64,000 nucleotides of DNA, taken from positions 268,237-332,236 of the forward strand of contig NZ_LMLR01000010.1 in assembly GCF_001422645.1 (NCBI RefSeq). Reading direction: 5' to 3'. This DNA comes from Arthrobacter sp. Leaf69 (lineage in GTDB: Bacteria > Actinomycetota > Actinomycetes > Actinomycetales > Micrococcaceae). The notes beneath the pieces were generated by a model that searched no databases, was not told the DNA's origin, and saw only the letters and a list, made by a program, of their open reading frames with translations. This document shows, piece after piece, positions 53,607-62,125 of this stretch. Position numbers and translations under genes: made by a program. Each line of letters starts with the position of its first letter. The first letter of the stretch is position 1.

Positions 53607-53678
53607 GATGAGCGCCGGGCCGCCCGGGCGGTCCCCTAGACTTCGGAAAGAAACCAACCCTGAAACTAGAGGAGCGCA

Positions 53679-54107
53679 ATGATTCCGGAGATCAACATCT
53701 GGGCGGTACTGCTGGCCACCCTGTCCAGCATGGTGGTCGGGTCCGTCTGGTACACGCCGAAGGTATTCGGCAACTACTGGATGCGCGTCGCCAAGGTCAC
53801 GCCCAGCGGTGACGCGAAGGACGCCGTGAAACCGATCCTGGTCACCCTCGTCGTGAGCTTCATCAGCGCAGCGGTCCTGGCCGGATCAGCCGCCATCTCA
53901 CAGCACTTCTACGGCGGGAACTTCCTGGCCAACACCCTGGTCACCGCCGTGATCCTCTGGGCCGGCTTCACGGCGGCCCGGTTCATCACCCACGACGCCT
54001 TCGAGGGCCGCCCGGCCGGGCTGACGGTCCTGAACTGCGCCCACGAACTGGTGACTTTGGCGGTGATGGCGCTCATCATCGGGTTGTTCGGGATCAGCGC
54101 GGCCTGA
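53679..54107 (+). CDS. DUF1761-like integral membrane protein
   Basis: A 142-residue protein with four membrane helices. It opens INIWAVLLATLSSMVVGSVWYTPKVFGNYWM, shown here in part only as INIWAVLLATLSS, VGSVWYTPKVFG and NYWM; the W-Y-(S/T)-P element is the DUF1761 hallmark. AGAGGAG lies 6 bases before the ATG. Function of the family is unknown. It is divergent from the MHS transporter and followed by a strong terminator. Confidence 0.85.
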   Translation: MIPEINIWAVLLATLSSMVVGSVWYTPKVFGNYWMRVAKVTPSGDAKDAVKPILVTLVVSFISAAVLAGSAAISQHFYGGNFLANTLVTAVILWAGFTAARFITHDAFEGRPAGLTVLNCAHELVTLAVMALIIGLFGISAA

Positions 54108-54146
54108 CGACGCGTAAAAAGCCCTGCCGCTGCCTGACGGGCCTCG

Positions 54147-54205
54147 CGACGCGCAAAAGCCCTGACGCTACGGGAATAACGTGGCGTCAGGGCTTTTGCG
54201 CGTCG
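54147..54205. terminator. Long perfect hairpin between convergent genes
   Basis: A 22-base stem with exact complementarity (54147-54168 and 54184-54205) surrounds a 15-base loop; each arm contains the motif GCAAAAGCCCTGACGC or its complement, giving a T-run in both directions. A decayed copy of the left arm lies at 54108-54130, directly after the DUF1761 stop. It very likely terminates transcription from both sides. Confidence 0.85.
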
Positions 54206-54246
54206 TGGAGCGTTAGCCGAAGCGCAGGAAGGTCGCGCGCCCCTGC

Positions 54247-55026
54247 CTAGCGGTGCGTGAAGTCCGGCTGGCGCTTTTCGGTGAACGCCGCCATGCCTTC
54301 CTTCTGGTCCTCGGTGGCAAACAGCGAGTGGAAGACGCGGCGTTCAAACAGCACGCCCTGGGCCAGGCCGGTCTCGAAGGCCGCGTTGACTGCTTCCTTG
54401 GCCACCATCGCCACCGGCTTGGACTTGGAGGCAATCACCTCGGCGGCTTTCAGGGCCTCCTCGACGACGTCGGCGGCCGGCACCACGCGGGACACGAGGC
54501 CGGCGCGTTCGGCTTCTTCGGCGTCCATGAAGCGTCCCGTCAGGATCATGTCCATGGCCTTGGATTTGCCCACGGCGCGGGTGAGTCGCTGTGAGCCGCC
54601 CATCCCGGGCAGGACGCCCAGGTTTATTTCCGGCTGGCCGAATTTGGCGTTGTCCCCGGCGATGATGAAATCGCACATCATCGCCAGCTCACAGCCGCCG
54701 CCGAGGGCGAAGCCGGATACTGCCGCGACCACGGGGATGCGCAGCCGCGTGAAGTCTTCCCAGCCCCGGAACCAGTCCGCCGCGTACATGTCCATGTAGC
54801 CCTTGGACTGCATTTCCTTGATGTCCGCGCCCGCCGCGAAGGCTTTGGCGGAACCTGTCACCACCACGGCGCCCACGTCCGGATCGGTGTCCATGGCCGT
54901 CACCGCGGCCACGAGGTCGTCCATGGTGGCCTTGTTGAGGGCGTTCAGCGCTTCGGGCCGGTTGAGCGTCACGAGCCCCACCCGGCCGCGCCGCTCCACC
55001 AGAATGTTTGTGTACTGCTCCGTCAT
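54247..55026 (-). CDS. Enoyl-CoA hydratase
   Basis: A 259-residue crotonase-fold hydratase. The oxyanion segment is [15 protein letters not shown]; the two catalytic glutamates lie in [13 protein letters not shown] and in the [15 protein letters not shown] region. It would hydrate an enoyl-CoA, here probably methacrylyl-CoA given the downstream hydrolase, mmsB and mmsA in the same run. It is the last gene of that run, 79 bases after mmsB. Broad-specificity short-chain hydratases look the same. Confidence 0.92.
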   Translation of the reverse strand: MTEQYTNILVERRGRVGLVTLNRPEALNALNKATMDDLVAAVTAMDTDPDVGAVVVTGSAKAFAAGADIKEMQSKGYMDMYAADWFRGWEDFTRLRIPVVAAVSGFALGGGCELAMMCDFIIAGDNAKFGQPEINLGVLPGMGGSQRLTRAVGKSKAMDMILTGRFMDAEEAERAGLVSRVVPAADVVEEALKAAEVIASKSKPVAMVAKEAVNAAFETGLAQGVLFERRVFHSLFATEDQKEGMAAFTEKRQPDFTHR

Positions 55027-55041
55027 GCCTGTCCCCTCGGC

Positions 55042-55090
55042 TGCTGTTGAGAAAAGTTTGCTGTTCAGAAAGGTTGCTGTTCAGAAATGC
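55042..55090 (-). repeat. Short tandem repeat between enoyl-CoA hydratase and mmsB
   Basis: Three near-identical copies of TGCTGTTCAGAAA-like sequence at 16-17-base intervals (55042, 55059, 55075) fill the gap, just upstream of the hydratase start. Copy-number change here could alter spacing from mmsB, but it does not touch a reading frame. Confidence 0.65.
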
Positions 55091-55105
55091 TTGGTCTTCG
55101 GCCGG

Positions 55106-56092
55106 CTAGTGGCCGGATTTGTCCCGGATGTCGGTGATGATGCCGGAGAAGTCCCGGCCCGCCCCGCCTTCCGCGGCAAAGGTATCGTAGATTTCGGAGG
55201 CGAGCGGCCCCAGCCGGGCGGCGACGCCGGTGCTTTCCAGGGCGTTGAGGGCCAGTTTGAGGTCCTTGGCCATCAGCGCCCCCGCGAAGCCGGGCTGGTA
55301 GTCGCGGTTGGCCGGGCTGGTGGGCACCGGCCCCGGGACCGGGCAGTTGGTGGTCAGCGCCCAGCACTGGCCCGAGGCCGCAGAGGCGACGTCGAACAGG
55401 GCCTGGTGCGTGAGCCCCAGCTTCTCCCCGAGCACAAAGGCTTCACTGACGGCGATCATCGAGACGCCGAGGATCATGTTGTTGCAGATCTTCGCGGCCT
55501 GCCCGGCACCGTGTTCCCCGCAGTGCACCACCCGCTTGCCCATGACTTCCAGCAGGGGTTTGACCGCTTCGAAGTCCTCCGGAAGTGCCCCCACCATAAA
55601 CGTCAGGGTGCCGGCCTCGGCCCCCACGACGCCGCCGGATACCGGAGCGTCAACGGCCCGGTGACCGGCCGCGACGGCCAGGTCGGCTGCCTCGCGCGCC
55701 TCGTCCACGTTGATCGTGGAGCAGTCCAGGAAGAGCGTGCCCGGAGGGGTGATGTCCAGCAGGCCCGGCCGGCCTGCGTTGTCTGGGCGGTTGGGGGTGC
55801 CGCGGTAGGCGTCCAGTAGGTGCTGGCCGCTGGGCAGCATGGTCAGCACGACGGCGGCGCCGGCTACCGCTTCCACCGCCGTGTCCGCGGTGGTGATGCC
55901 GTGGGCACGGGCGGTTTCCAGTGCGGCCGGCACCGGATCGAAGCCGGTCACCGAATAGCCGGCCTTGACCAGGTTGATGGCCATGGGTCCGCCCATGTGG
56001 CCGAGGCCCAGGAAAGCGATGGTGCCGGCGTGGGCCGGTCCGGACCCTGTTGCTTCAGACCCCGTTGCTTCAGACCCCGTTGCTTCAGACAT
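55106..56092 (-). CDS. mmsB: 3-hydroxyisobutyrate dehydrogenase
   Basis: A 328-residue beta-hydroxyacid dehydrogenase oxidising 3-hydroxyisobutyrate to methylmalonate semialdehyde. Motifs: IAFLGLGHMGGPMA, the substrate loop APVSGGVVGAEAGTL, and the catalytic lysine in GAGQAAKICNNM. Family members are usually 290-300 residues; the excess is an N-terminal SEATG repeat (three copies) before the Rossmann fold. AGGAG lies 8 bases before the ATG, so the extension is translated as drawn. It overlaps the upstream hydrolase gene by 8 bases. Confidence 0.93.
   Translation of the reverse strand: MSEATGSEATGSEATGSGPAHAGTIAFLGLGHMGGPMAINLVKAGYSVTGFDPVPAALETARAHGITTADTAVEAVAGAAVVLTMLPSGQHLLDAYRGTPNRPDNAGRPGLLDITPPGTLFLDCSTINVDEAREAADLAVAAGHRAVDAPVSGGVVGAEAGTLTFMVGALPEDFEAVKPLLEVMGKRVVHCGEHGAGQAAKICNNMILGVSMIAVSEAFVLGEKLGLTHQALFDVASAASGQCWALTTNCPVPGPVPTSPANRDYQPGFAGALMAKDLKLALNALESTGVAARLGPLASEIYDTFAAEGGAGRDFSGIITDIRDKSGH
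56046..56090 (-). repeat. 15-bp tandem repeat coding for SEATG x3 in mmsB
   Basis: Three consecutive 15-base units (the second and third identical, the first one base different) encode SEATG-SEATG-SEATG. Being a multiple of three, gain or loss of units would keep the frame. This is the only coding micro-repeat of its kind in the window. Confidence 0.85.
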
Positions 56093-57158
56093 TGTCCCGC
56101 TCCTTCGAAAGGTTCAGTTCACGGTCGCCCAGCGGCGCGAAATAGGATTCGACGTCGCCACGGCTGACTTCCGCCAGGCTGGCCGGCTGCCAGTGCGGGT
56201 CGCGGTCCTTGTCCACCACCTGCGCCCGGATGCCTTCGCGGAAGTCGGGGCCGGCCAGGAACCGCAGTCCCACCCGGTATTCCTGCTCGAGGGCTTCCTC
56301 GAGGCTCAGGCCTGTGGCCCGGCGCAGGGATGCCAGCGCCACTTTCACGGCGGTCGGTGATTTGGTTTCGATCGTGTCGGCGACGTCCGAGGCTTCCCCG
56401 CCCACCGCGCGCAGCCGCCGCAGGATCTCTTCGGCGTCGTCGCTCGAGTAGCAGGCGTCAATCCATTCCTGCTGCGCTGCGAGGACAGAGCCCGGGGCTT
56501 CCCCGGCGAAGCGTGCGACGGCGGCGTCCACCGGCTCGTTCTCCAGCGCCTCCTCCAGCGCAGGCAGGCTTGCGGACGGCACAAAGTGGTCCGCGAGCCC
56601 CAGGAACAACGCGTCGGAGCCGCTCAGGTGCGCCCCGGTGAGGGCTGCGTGGGTGCCGGATTCGCCCGGCGAGCGGGAGAGCAACAAGGTTCCGCCGACG
56701 TCGGGCACAAAACCGATCGTGGTCTCCGGCATGCCCATCCGGGTGCGTTCGGTGACGATCCGGACCGAGCCGTGCGCGGAGATCCCCACCCCGCCGCCGA
56801 GGACCAGTCCGTCCATCATCGCCACGTACGGCTTGGGGTACTCGGAAATCAGCAGGTTCAGCCGGTATTCCTCGGCCCAGAAGCCGGCGGTCGCGTCGCC
56901 GCCGTCGAGCATGTCCCGGTAGATGGCCACGATGTCGCCGCCGGCGCACAGCCCCCGGTCGCCGGCGCCGCGGACCAGCACGGCGGCCACGGCGTCGTCG
57001 TCCGCCCAGAGGGTGAGCTGCTCCAGCATGGCGGACGCCATGCCGGCGGTGAGCGCGTTGACGGCGTTGGGCCGGTTGAGCGTGACCACGGCGAGCCGGC
57101 CGCGCCGCTCGAACAGCACCTCCGCGGGCGGGGAATCCCCGGAGTGCTTCCCCGCCAT
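56085..57158 (-). CDS. 3-hydroxyisobutyryl-CoA hydrolase (crotonase superfamily)
   Basis: A 357-residue HIBCH-type hydrolase: longer than enoyl-CoA hydratases, with GLCAGGDIVAIYR, the GGGVGISAHGS loop and MPETTIGFVPDVGG carrying the conserved Glu and Asp. The C-terminal DPHWQPASLAEV is also characteristic. It releases 3-hydroxyisobutyrate for MmsB. The frame is open upstream in mmsA, but ATG 57158 overlaps the mmsA stop by one base and begins the family's N-terminus. Confidence 0.9.
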   Translation of the reverse strand: MAGKHSGDSPPAEVLFERRGRLAVVTLNRPNAVNALTAGMASAMLEQLTLWADDDAVAAVLVRGAGDRGLCAGGDIVAIYRDMLDGGDATAGFWAEEYRLNLLISEYPKPYVAMMDGLVLGGGVGISAHGSVRIVTERTRMGMPETTIGFVPDVGGTLLLSRSPGESGTHAALTGAHLSGSDALFLGLADHFVPSASLPALEEALENEPVDAAVARFAGEAPGSVLAAQQEWIDACYSSDDAEEILRRLRAVGGEASDVADTIETKSPTAVKVALASLRRATGLSLEEALEQEYRVGLRFLAGPDFREGIRAQVVDKDRDPHWQPASLAEVSRGDVESYFAPLGDRELNLSKERDNV

Positions 57159-58657
57159 CAGCTGCCTTCCGGCATCACGAAGCTGGCACCGGTGCGGATA
57201 CCGGAGGGCCAGCGGGTGGTGACCGTCTTGGTCTTGGTGTAGAAGCGGAAGGCGTCCGCGCCGTGCTGGTTGAGGTCGCCGAAGCCGGAGGCTTTCCACC
57301 CGCCGAAGGTGTAGTAGGCGATCGGCACCGGGATGGGGACGTTGATGCCCACCATGCCCACCTGGACCCGGCTGGCGAAGTCGCGGGCGGAGTCGCCGTC
57401 GCGGGTGAAGATGGCCACGCCGTTGCCAAACTCGTGCTCGCTGCACAGGCGCAGGGCCTCGTCGTAGTCCTCCGCGCGGAGCACACTCAGCACCGGGCCG
57501 AAGATCTCTTCCTTGTAGATCGTCATGTCCTTGGTGACGTTGTCGAACAGCGTGGGTCCGACCCAGAAGCCGCCGTCGTAACCCTCCACCTTGAGGCCGC
57601 GGCCGTCGGCCAGCAGCGTGGCGCCCTCGTCGACGCCGGCCTGGATGTAGCCTTCAATCCGTTCCTTCGCGGATGCGGCCACCACCGGGCCGAAGTCCGA
57701 GTCCTTCGCGAGGCTGTGGCCCACCTTGAGGTCCGCGATCCGCTCCTCTAGCTTGGCGACGAGAGCGTCGCCGGTGGCCTTGCCGACCGGCACGGCCACC
57801 GAGATGGCCATGCAGCGTTCGCCGGCGGAGCCGAAGCCGGCACCCATCAGGGCGTCCGCTGCCATGTCCAGGTCCGCGTCCGGCATGATCACCATGTGGT
57901 TCTTGGCGCCGCCGAAGCACTGGGCGCGCTTGCCGTTCGCGGCTGCCGTGGCGTAGATGTACTGGGCGATCGGCGTGGAGCCCACGAAGCCGATCGCCTG
58001 CACGCGGGGGTCCTCCAGCAGGGCGTCCACGGATTCCTTGTCACCGTTGACGACGTTGAAGACGCCGGCGGGCAGGCCGGCCTCGGTGAAGAGCTCGGCG
58101 AGGCGCAGCGGCACGGAGGGATCGCGCTCGGACGGCTTGAGGATGAAGGAGTTGCCCGCGGCGAGGGCCGGGCCGGACTTCCAGAGCGGGATCATGGCCG
58201 GGAAGTTGAAGGGGGTGATGCCGGCGACGACGCCGAGCGGCTGGCGCAGCGAATGAACGTCAATGCCGGTTCCGGCGCTGTCCGAGAATTCGCCCTTGAG
58301 CAGGTGCGGGGCGCCGGCGGCGAATTCCACGACCTCGATGCCGCGCTGGATGTCACCCTTCGCGTCGAGGAAGGTCTTGCCATGTTCCGAGGAGAGCAGG
58401 GTGGCAAGTTCGTCCAGGTTCTGGTTGACCAGGTCAACGAACTTGAGCAGGATCCGGCCGCGGCGCTGCGGGTTCATGGCCGCCCACTCGAGCTGGCCCT
58501 TCTCCGCGTTGGAGACCACGTTGCGGACCTCTTCGGTACTGGCCAGCGGCACCCGGGCCTGGACCTCGCCCGTGCACGGATCGTAGACATCGCTGAAGCG
58601 CCCGGAGGTGCCTTCAACATGCTGTCCGTCAATGTAGTGGGATAGTTCGCGAACCAT
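57158..58657 (-). CDS. mmsA: Methylmalonate-semialdehyde dehydrogenase (CoA-acylating)
   Basis: A 499-residue aldehyde dehydrogenase that turns methylmalonate semialdehyde into propionyl-CoA. The active cysteine is C282 in GSAGERCMA. MmsA-specific blocks are VYDPCTGEVQARVP, HSLRQPLGVVAGITPFNFPAMIP (partly VVAGITPFNFPAM) and FGGAKNHMVIMPDAD. The ATG at 58657 gives the usual family start; the upstream GAGCATTCCATC region has a modest GGAGCA site. It is first in the valine-distal operon mmsA-HIBCH-mmsB-echA. IolA-type malonate-semialdehyde activity is a possible overlap. Confidence 0.95.
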   Translation of the reverse strand: MVRELSHYIDGQHVEGTSGRFSDVYDPCTGEVQARVPLASTEEVRNVVSNAEKGQLEWAAMNPQRRGRILLKFVDLVNQNLDELATLLSSEHGKTFLDAKGDIQRGIEVVEFAAGAPHLLKGEFSDSAGTGIDVHSLRQPLGVVAGITPFNFPAMIPLWKSGPALAAGNSFILKPSERDPSVPLRLAELFTEAGLPAGVFNVVNGDKESVDALLEDPRVQAIGFVGSTPIAQYIYATAAANGKRAQCFGGAKNHMVIMPDADLDMAADALMGAGFGSAGERCMAISVAVPVGKATGDALVAKLEERIADLKVGHSLAKDSDFGPVVAASAKERIEGYIQAGVDEGATLLADGRGLKVEGYDGGFWVGPTLFDNVTKDMTIYKEEIFGPVLSVLRAEDYDEALRLCSEHEFGNGVAIFTRDGDSARDFASRVQVGMVGINVPIPVPIAYYTFGGWKASGFGDLNQHGADAFRFYTKTKTVTTRWPSGIRTGASFVMPEGS

Positions 58658-58739
58658 GATGGAATGCTCCTTTGCACCGTGTGATTGACGTGGTGACGGC
58701 CAGGCCGCCTGTGACCCACATCATCTTCTGCTCCTGAAT

Positions 58740-58759
58740 ATACTCGGACTTCCTACTAA
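58740..58759. promoter_or_regulatory. Operator-like motif before mmsA
   Basis: TATACTCGGACTTCCTACTA is a near-palindrome (TACT-C-GGA...TCC-T-ACTA) 83 bases upstream of the mmsA start. It matches TATACTAGGACATCC before the acyl-CoA dehydrogenase gene at 48696-48710. Probably a shared repressor site. Confidence 0.5.
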
Positions 58760-58824
58760 ATTCCAGAGGGCCTCCAGCCGGCGGGCAGCTTCGTCCGGCA
58801 GCCAAGTTCGGTAAGTTAGGGAGT

Positions 58825-59631
58825 GTGAAGATAGCTACCTGGAATGTGAATTCGCTCCGTGCCCGCGCCGACCGTGTTGAAGCGTGGCTTCAGCGCACCG
58901 ACTGTGATGTCCTGGCCATCCAGGAAACCAAGTGCAAGGACGACAATTTCCCCTGGGAGCTGTTCGAGAACATGGGCTACGAGGTGGCGCACTTCGGGCT
59001 GAGCCAGTGGAACGGCGTGGCCATCGCCTCCCGGGTGGGACTCGACGACGTCGAACGCACCTTCGTTGACCAGCCGGTCTTCGGCAAGAACGGCAAGGAC
59101 GCCGTGCAGGAGGCCCGCGCGATCGGCGCCACGTGCGGCGGCATCAGGGTCTGGAGCCTCTATGTCCCCAACGGCCGGGCCCTCGACGATGAGCATATGC
59201 CATACAAACTCAGCTGGCTGGACTCCCTGCGGAACCATGCCGAAGGCTGGGTGCGGGACGATCCCGAGGCGCAGATTGCCCTGATGGGCGACTGGAACAT
59301 TGCCCCGCAGGACGACGACGTCTGGGACATCGACTACTTCCGCGCCGAGGGCCTCACCCACGTGAGCGACCCCGAACGCGCCGCCTTCCACGCCTTCGAA
59401 GAGGCCGGCTTCCAGGACGTTGTCCGCCCGCACACCCCCGGGCCCGGCGTGTACACCTACTGGGATTACACGCAGCTGCGCTTCCCGAAGAAGGAAGGGA
59501 TGCGGATCGATTTTGTCCTGGCCTCCCCCGCTCTGGCCGCCCGGGTCACCGGCGCCGCGATCGACCGTGAGGAACGCAAGGGCAAGGGCGCCTCGGACCA
59601 TGCCCCCGTGATCGTGGAGTTGAGCGACTGA
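58825..59631 (+). CDS. xthA: Exodeoxyribonuclease III (AP endonuclease)
   Basis: A 268-residue EEP-fold nuclease of DNA base-excision repair. Catalytic elements: TWNVNSLRAR (Asn), IQETKCKDD (metal Glu), YVPNG (Tyr), GDWNIAPQDDD (Asp/Asn) and SDHAPV (Asp-His). The start is GTG; a -10-like TAAGTT (58812-58817) lies 7 bases ahead with no clear ribosome-binding site, suggesting a leaderless message. Confidence 0.96.
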   Translation: MKIATWNVNSLRARADRVEAWLQRTDCDVLAIQETKCKDDNFPWELFENMGYEVAHFGLSQWNGVAIASRVGLDDVERTFVDQPVFGKNGKDAVQEARAIGATCGGIRVWSLYVPNGRALDDEHMPYKLSWLDSLRNHAEGWVRDDPEAQIALMGDWNIAPQDDDVWDIDYFRAEGLTHVSDPERAAFHAFEEAGFQDVVRPHTPGPGVYTYWDYTQLRFPKKEGMRIDFVLASPALAARVTGAAIDREERKGKGASDHAPVIVELSD

Positions 59632-59662
59632 TGTGCGCCGCCCAGCGAATCGAGGTGGTCCC

Positions 59663-60589
59663 ATGACAGGAAACCTCTACCGCGGACAGGCCGGGCTGCC
59701 GTTCTCCTCGGCACTGCGGGTCTACGAGCCCTTGGCGGCGTTTCCCGAGGAGCAGCAGGGCGCCCTGCGCACGGCGGGAGCCCGGAGCGTTTCCCGGGCG
59801 GCCGTCGAAAACGCCGAGCTGCTCGCCTCCCTGGGCCGCATAACGCGCCAGGGCGGAGACCCGTTCCCCACCGGGGCGACGGACCTGGTCCGTGTCCTGG
59901 CGGCACCCCGGAAGAGCCCGCCGCCGGCACCGCCGGCCAACGACGGCGGCACAGTTACCCCCGGCGCCGGGAACCCCGACGCCGGGCCGCAGGACAGCCT
60001 GCTGTACTGTCCCAGCCAGCTGGTGCTCCGCGCCGGGCTGGCGGCCAACGCCTTGATGGAGGGCATCCACGGGCCGCTGGCGCAGTTGCTGATCCCCGAA
60101 GAGCAGCGCGATCGGCACCAGGAGCGCATCGATGATGTGCGGGCGCATGCCGGGCTGGGCCGGGTGCACACCCGGGCCTCCACGTGGGGCATCCCGTTCA
60201 GTTGGTTCTGCCTGTTCCAGGAATCGGATCCCACGGACGTGGTGGAATCCGAGGGGCACATTGTCACCGTGCGGATCCGGGCGACGATCGGCGAAGCCCT
60301 GGAGCGGGTCCGCTATGCGGTGGCCCACCTGGCCCTCGCCGCACCGGACTTGGACATGCTCGAGGACCTGACGCAGCTCACCGAATGGCTGGAACTCTTC
60401 CACCCGGAGTCGGTGGTGGAGCTGGACTACGGCGCCGTGGCGGACAAGGTCTACCCGGATGACTCGCCGATGGATGTGCGGCTGGGCATTGAATGCCTGG
60501 CCGAAGGGGACATGACCGGGGCGGCTGCCGCCTACCGGCGCCTGGCGTCCCGCTGGATTCCGATCCGGCAACTGGCCCGCGCGTCCTGA
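59663..60589 (+). CDS. Conserved-looking hypothetical protein after xthA
   Basis: A 308-residue protein I do not recognise. A globular N-terminal part (VYEPLAAFPEEQQG, about 20-90) and a C-terminal part (160-308: WGIPFSWFCLFQESDP, LGIECLAEGDMTGAAAAYRRL) are joined by a Pro/Ala/Gly-rich linker (about 95-120). No membrane helix or signal is visible. Start at ATG 59663 with GAGGTGG ahead; the frame begins 30 bases earlier. It lies 31 bases after xthA on the same strand. Confidence 0.75.
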   Translation: MTGNLYRGQAGLPFSSALRVYEPLAAFPEEQQGALRTAGARSVSRAAVENAELLASLGRITRQGGDPFPTGATDLVRVLAAPRKSPPPAPPANDGGTVTPGAGNPDAGPQDSLLYCPSQLVLRAGLAANALMEGIHGPLAQLLIPEEQRDRHQERIDDVRAHAGLGRVHTRASTWGIPFSWFCLFQESDPTDVVESEGHIVTVRIRATIGEALERVRYAVAHLALAAPDLDMLEDLTQLTEWLELFHPESVVELDYGAVADKVYPDDSPMDVRLGIECLAEGDMTGAAAAYRRLASRWIPIRQLARAS

Positions 60590-60674
60590 CGTCCCCGCGC
60601 TTTTAGTACGTTGCCGCGCTTGCGGTTCGCGTGCCGGACGCCGTCAGCGTCCGGACTAGGCGTGCTGCCGGCGG

Positions 60675-61766
60675 TCAGCCACCCGGCGCTGCGCCGTTCC
60701 GGGTTGTACCGGCGCTCCGTGGCGGCGGCGCCGTGGTGCTGCGGACGATCAGTTGGTGCGGGGCGACCGTGGAGCGCACTGACCCGGCGATCCCGTCGAG
60801 CTCGTCCAGCAGCATTTTGGTGCCCAGTTCGGCCTGCTCGTCCGGGCGCTGCCCGACGGTGGTGAGACCCATGGCCTCGGAAAAGTCGTGGTCGTCGATC
60901 CCGATCACGGAGAGATCCGCAGGGACCCGCACCCCGGCCCGCGCGGCCTCGAAGATGATCCCCATGGCCATCTCGTCCGACGCGCAGAAAATTGCCGTGG
61001 GTTTCGGACCGGGCCTGTCCCACAGCCGGCGGAAGGCGTTCTGGCCGCTGCGGACCGTGAAATCCCCCCATTCGTCCCATTCCTCGCGGACGTTCAGGCC
61101 GGCTTCGGCCATCACGTCCTGGAACGCTTTGATCCGGACCCGGGGGACGTCGAAGTTGAGGTCGGTTTCGTCGTCGCCGTGCAGCAGCGCGATCTCCGTA
61201 TGCCCGAGTCCGATCAGGTGCCGCACTGCCGTCGCGGCGGCGGCGTAGTCGTCGATTCCGATGTAGGGGCATTCCTCGACGTGGCCTCCGACGACGACCA
61301 ACGGGATGTCGATCTTTTGGAGGTGCTCGATTTCTTCATGCGTCAGCGCCATACACAGCACCAGCAGCGCATCGATCTGCTTGTAGACCATCGTTTTGCT
61401 GAAGAGCCGCTCGCGGTGGCTGCCGTGGCCGCCCAGATTGAACAAAGAGAGGTTGTACTGCCGGGCATGCAGTTCCCGGTCTGCGCCCTCGATGGCCTTG
61501 GAGAAGAACCAGCGGCTGACGAACGGGGCCAGCACGCCGATGGTCTTGGTGCGCCCGGTAGCCAATCCGGACGCCGAGGAGGAGGCGACGTAGCCCAGGG
61601 CTTCGGCGATGCCCAGGATCTTCTCCCGGGTGGCCGGGGAGACCCTGGGCAGACCGCGGACGGCGCGGGACACGGTGGCGGTGGACACTCCGGCGGCAAG
61701 GGCCACATCCTCGATGCTGACGCCGGAGTGGCCTCCGCGTTGCGCCCTGTCTGTTGTCTTTGCCAC
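60675..61766 (-). CDS. LacI-family regulator of the right-edge sugar transporter
   Basis: A 363-residue LacI/GalR protein: HTH at about 18-37 (VSIEDVALAAGVSTATVSRA) and effector domain with IGVLAPFVSRWFF and VIGIDDHDFSEAMGLTTV. GTG 61766 is chosen because the upstream frame lacks family similarity. It follows the transporter genes on the same strand, so it probably controls them and is in their transcript. Unlike the two other LacI proteins here, no TTGGCAA-type operator is nearby; its operator is presumably off the right edge. Confidence 0.87.
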   Translation of the reverse strand: MAKTTDRAQRGGHSGVSIEDVALAAGVSTATVSRAVRGLPRVSPATREKILGIAEALGYVASSSASGLATGRTKTIGVLAPFVSRWFFSKAIEGADRELHARQYNLSLFNLGGHGSHRERLFSKTMVYKQIDALLVLCMALTHEEIEHLQKIDIPLVVVGGHVEECPYIGIDDYAAAATAVRHLIGLGHTEIALLHGDDETDLNFDVPRVRIKAFQDVMAEAGLNVREEWDEWGDFTVRSGQNAFRRLWDRPGPKPTAIFCASDEMAMGIIFEAARAGVRVPADLSVIGIDDHDFSEAMGLTTVGQRPDEQAELGTKMLLDELDGIAGSVRSTVAPHQLIVRSTTAPPPRSAGTTRNGAAPGG

Positions 61767-61860
61767 CGTGTCCCCTTGTCGACTGTCTGCTGCCGCCTGA
61801 TGTCCGGCGCAGGAGTTCCTTGTTCGCCTCCCCACGGCAACGGCGCCCCCGCGCCCGTCC

Positions 61861-62115
61861 TCAGTTGCGTCTGGTTGCCGTCCTTTCGGGCAGGCGGCGG
61901 CGCAGCCGGATCAATCCGTACAGGGCCAGCACCATAGCCAGCAGGCCCAGGGCCCAGCCAAGCGCCGGCTCGCCGGTTACCTCCATCCAGACGGTGACCA
62001 CAAACAGCACCAGCGCCCAGAAGCCGAGGAGCCCGATAATGATGTCGAAGTCCTCGCCGGAGCGGACACGACGGTGTTCGCTCCGGACCAGACCACGGGT
62101 AGGTTTGCCGTTCAC
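61861..62115 (-). CDS. Small two-helix membrane protein in the sugar transporter operon
   Basis: An 84-residue protein with two hydrophobic segments (IIIGLLGFWALVLFVVTVW and LGWALGLLAMVLALYGLI) and basic ends. It starts 10 bases after the MalG-type permease gene and ends 94 bases before the LacI gene. Not recognised. Membership of the operon is supported by spacing; a role with the transporter is inference. Confidence 0.7.
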   Translation of the reverse strand: MNGKPTRGLVRSEHRRVRSGEDFDIIIGLLGFWALVLFVVTVWMEVTGEPALGWALGLLAMVLALYGLIRLRRRLPERTATRRN

Positions 62116-62125
62116 TGCCGGGCCA

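Noticed and set aside
56046..56090. Tandem repeats considered as a CRISPR-like array
   Set aside because: Units are 15 bases, adjacent without spacers and inside a coding frame.
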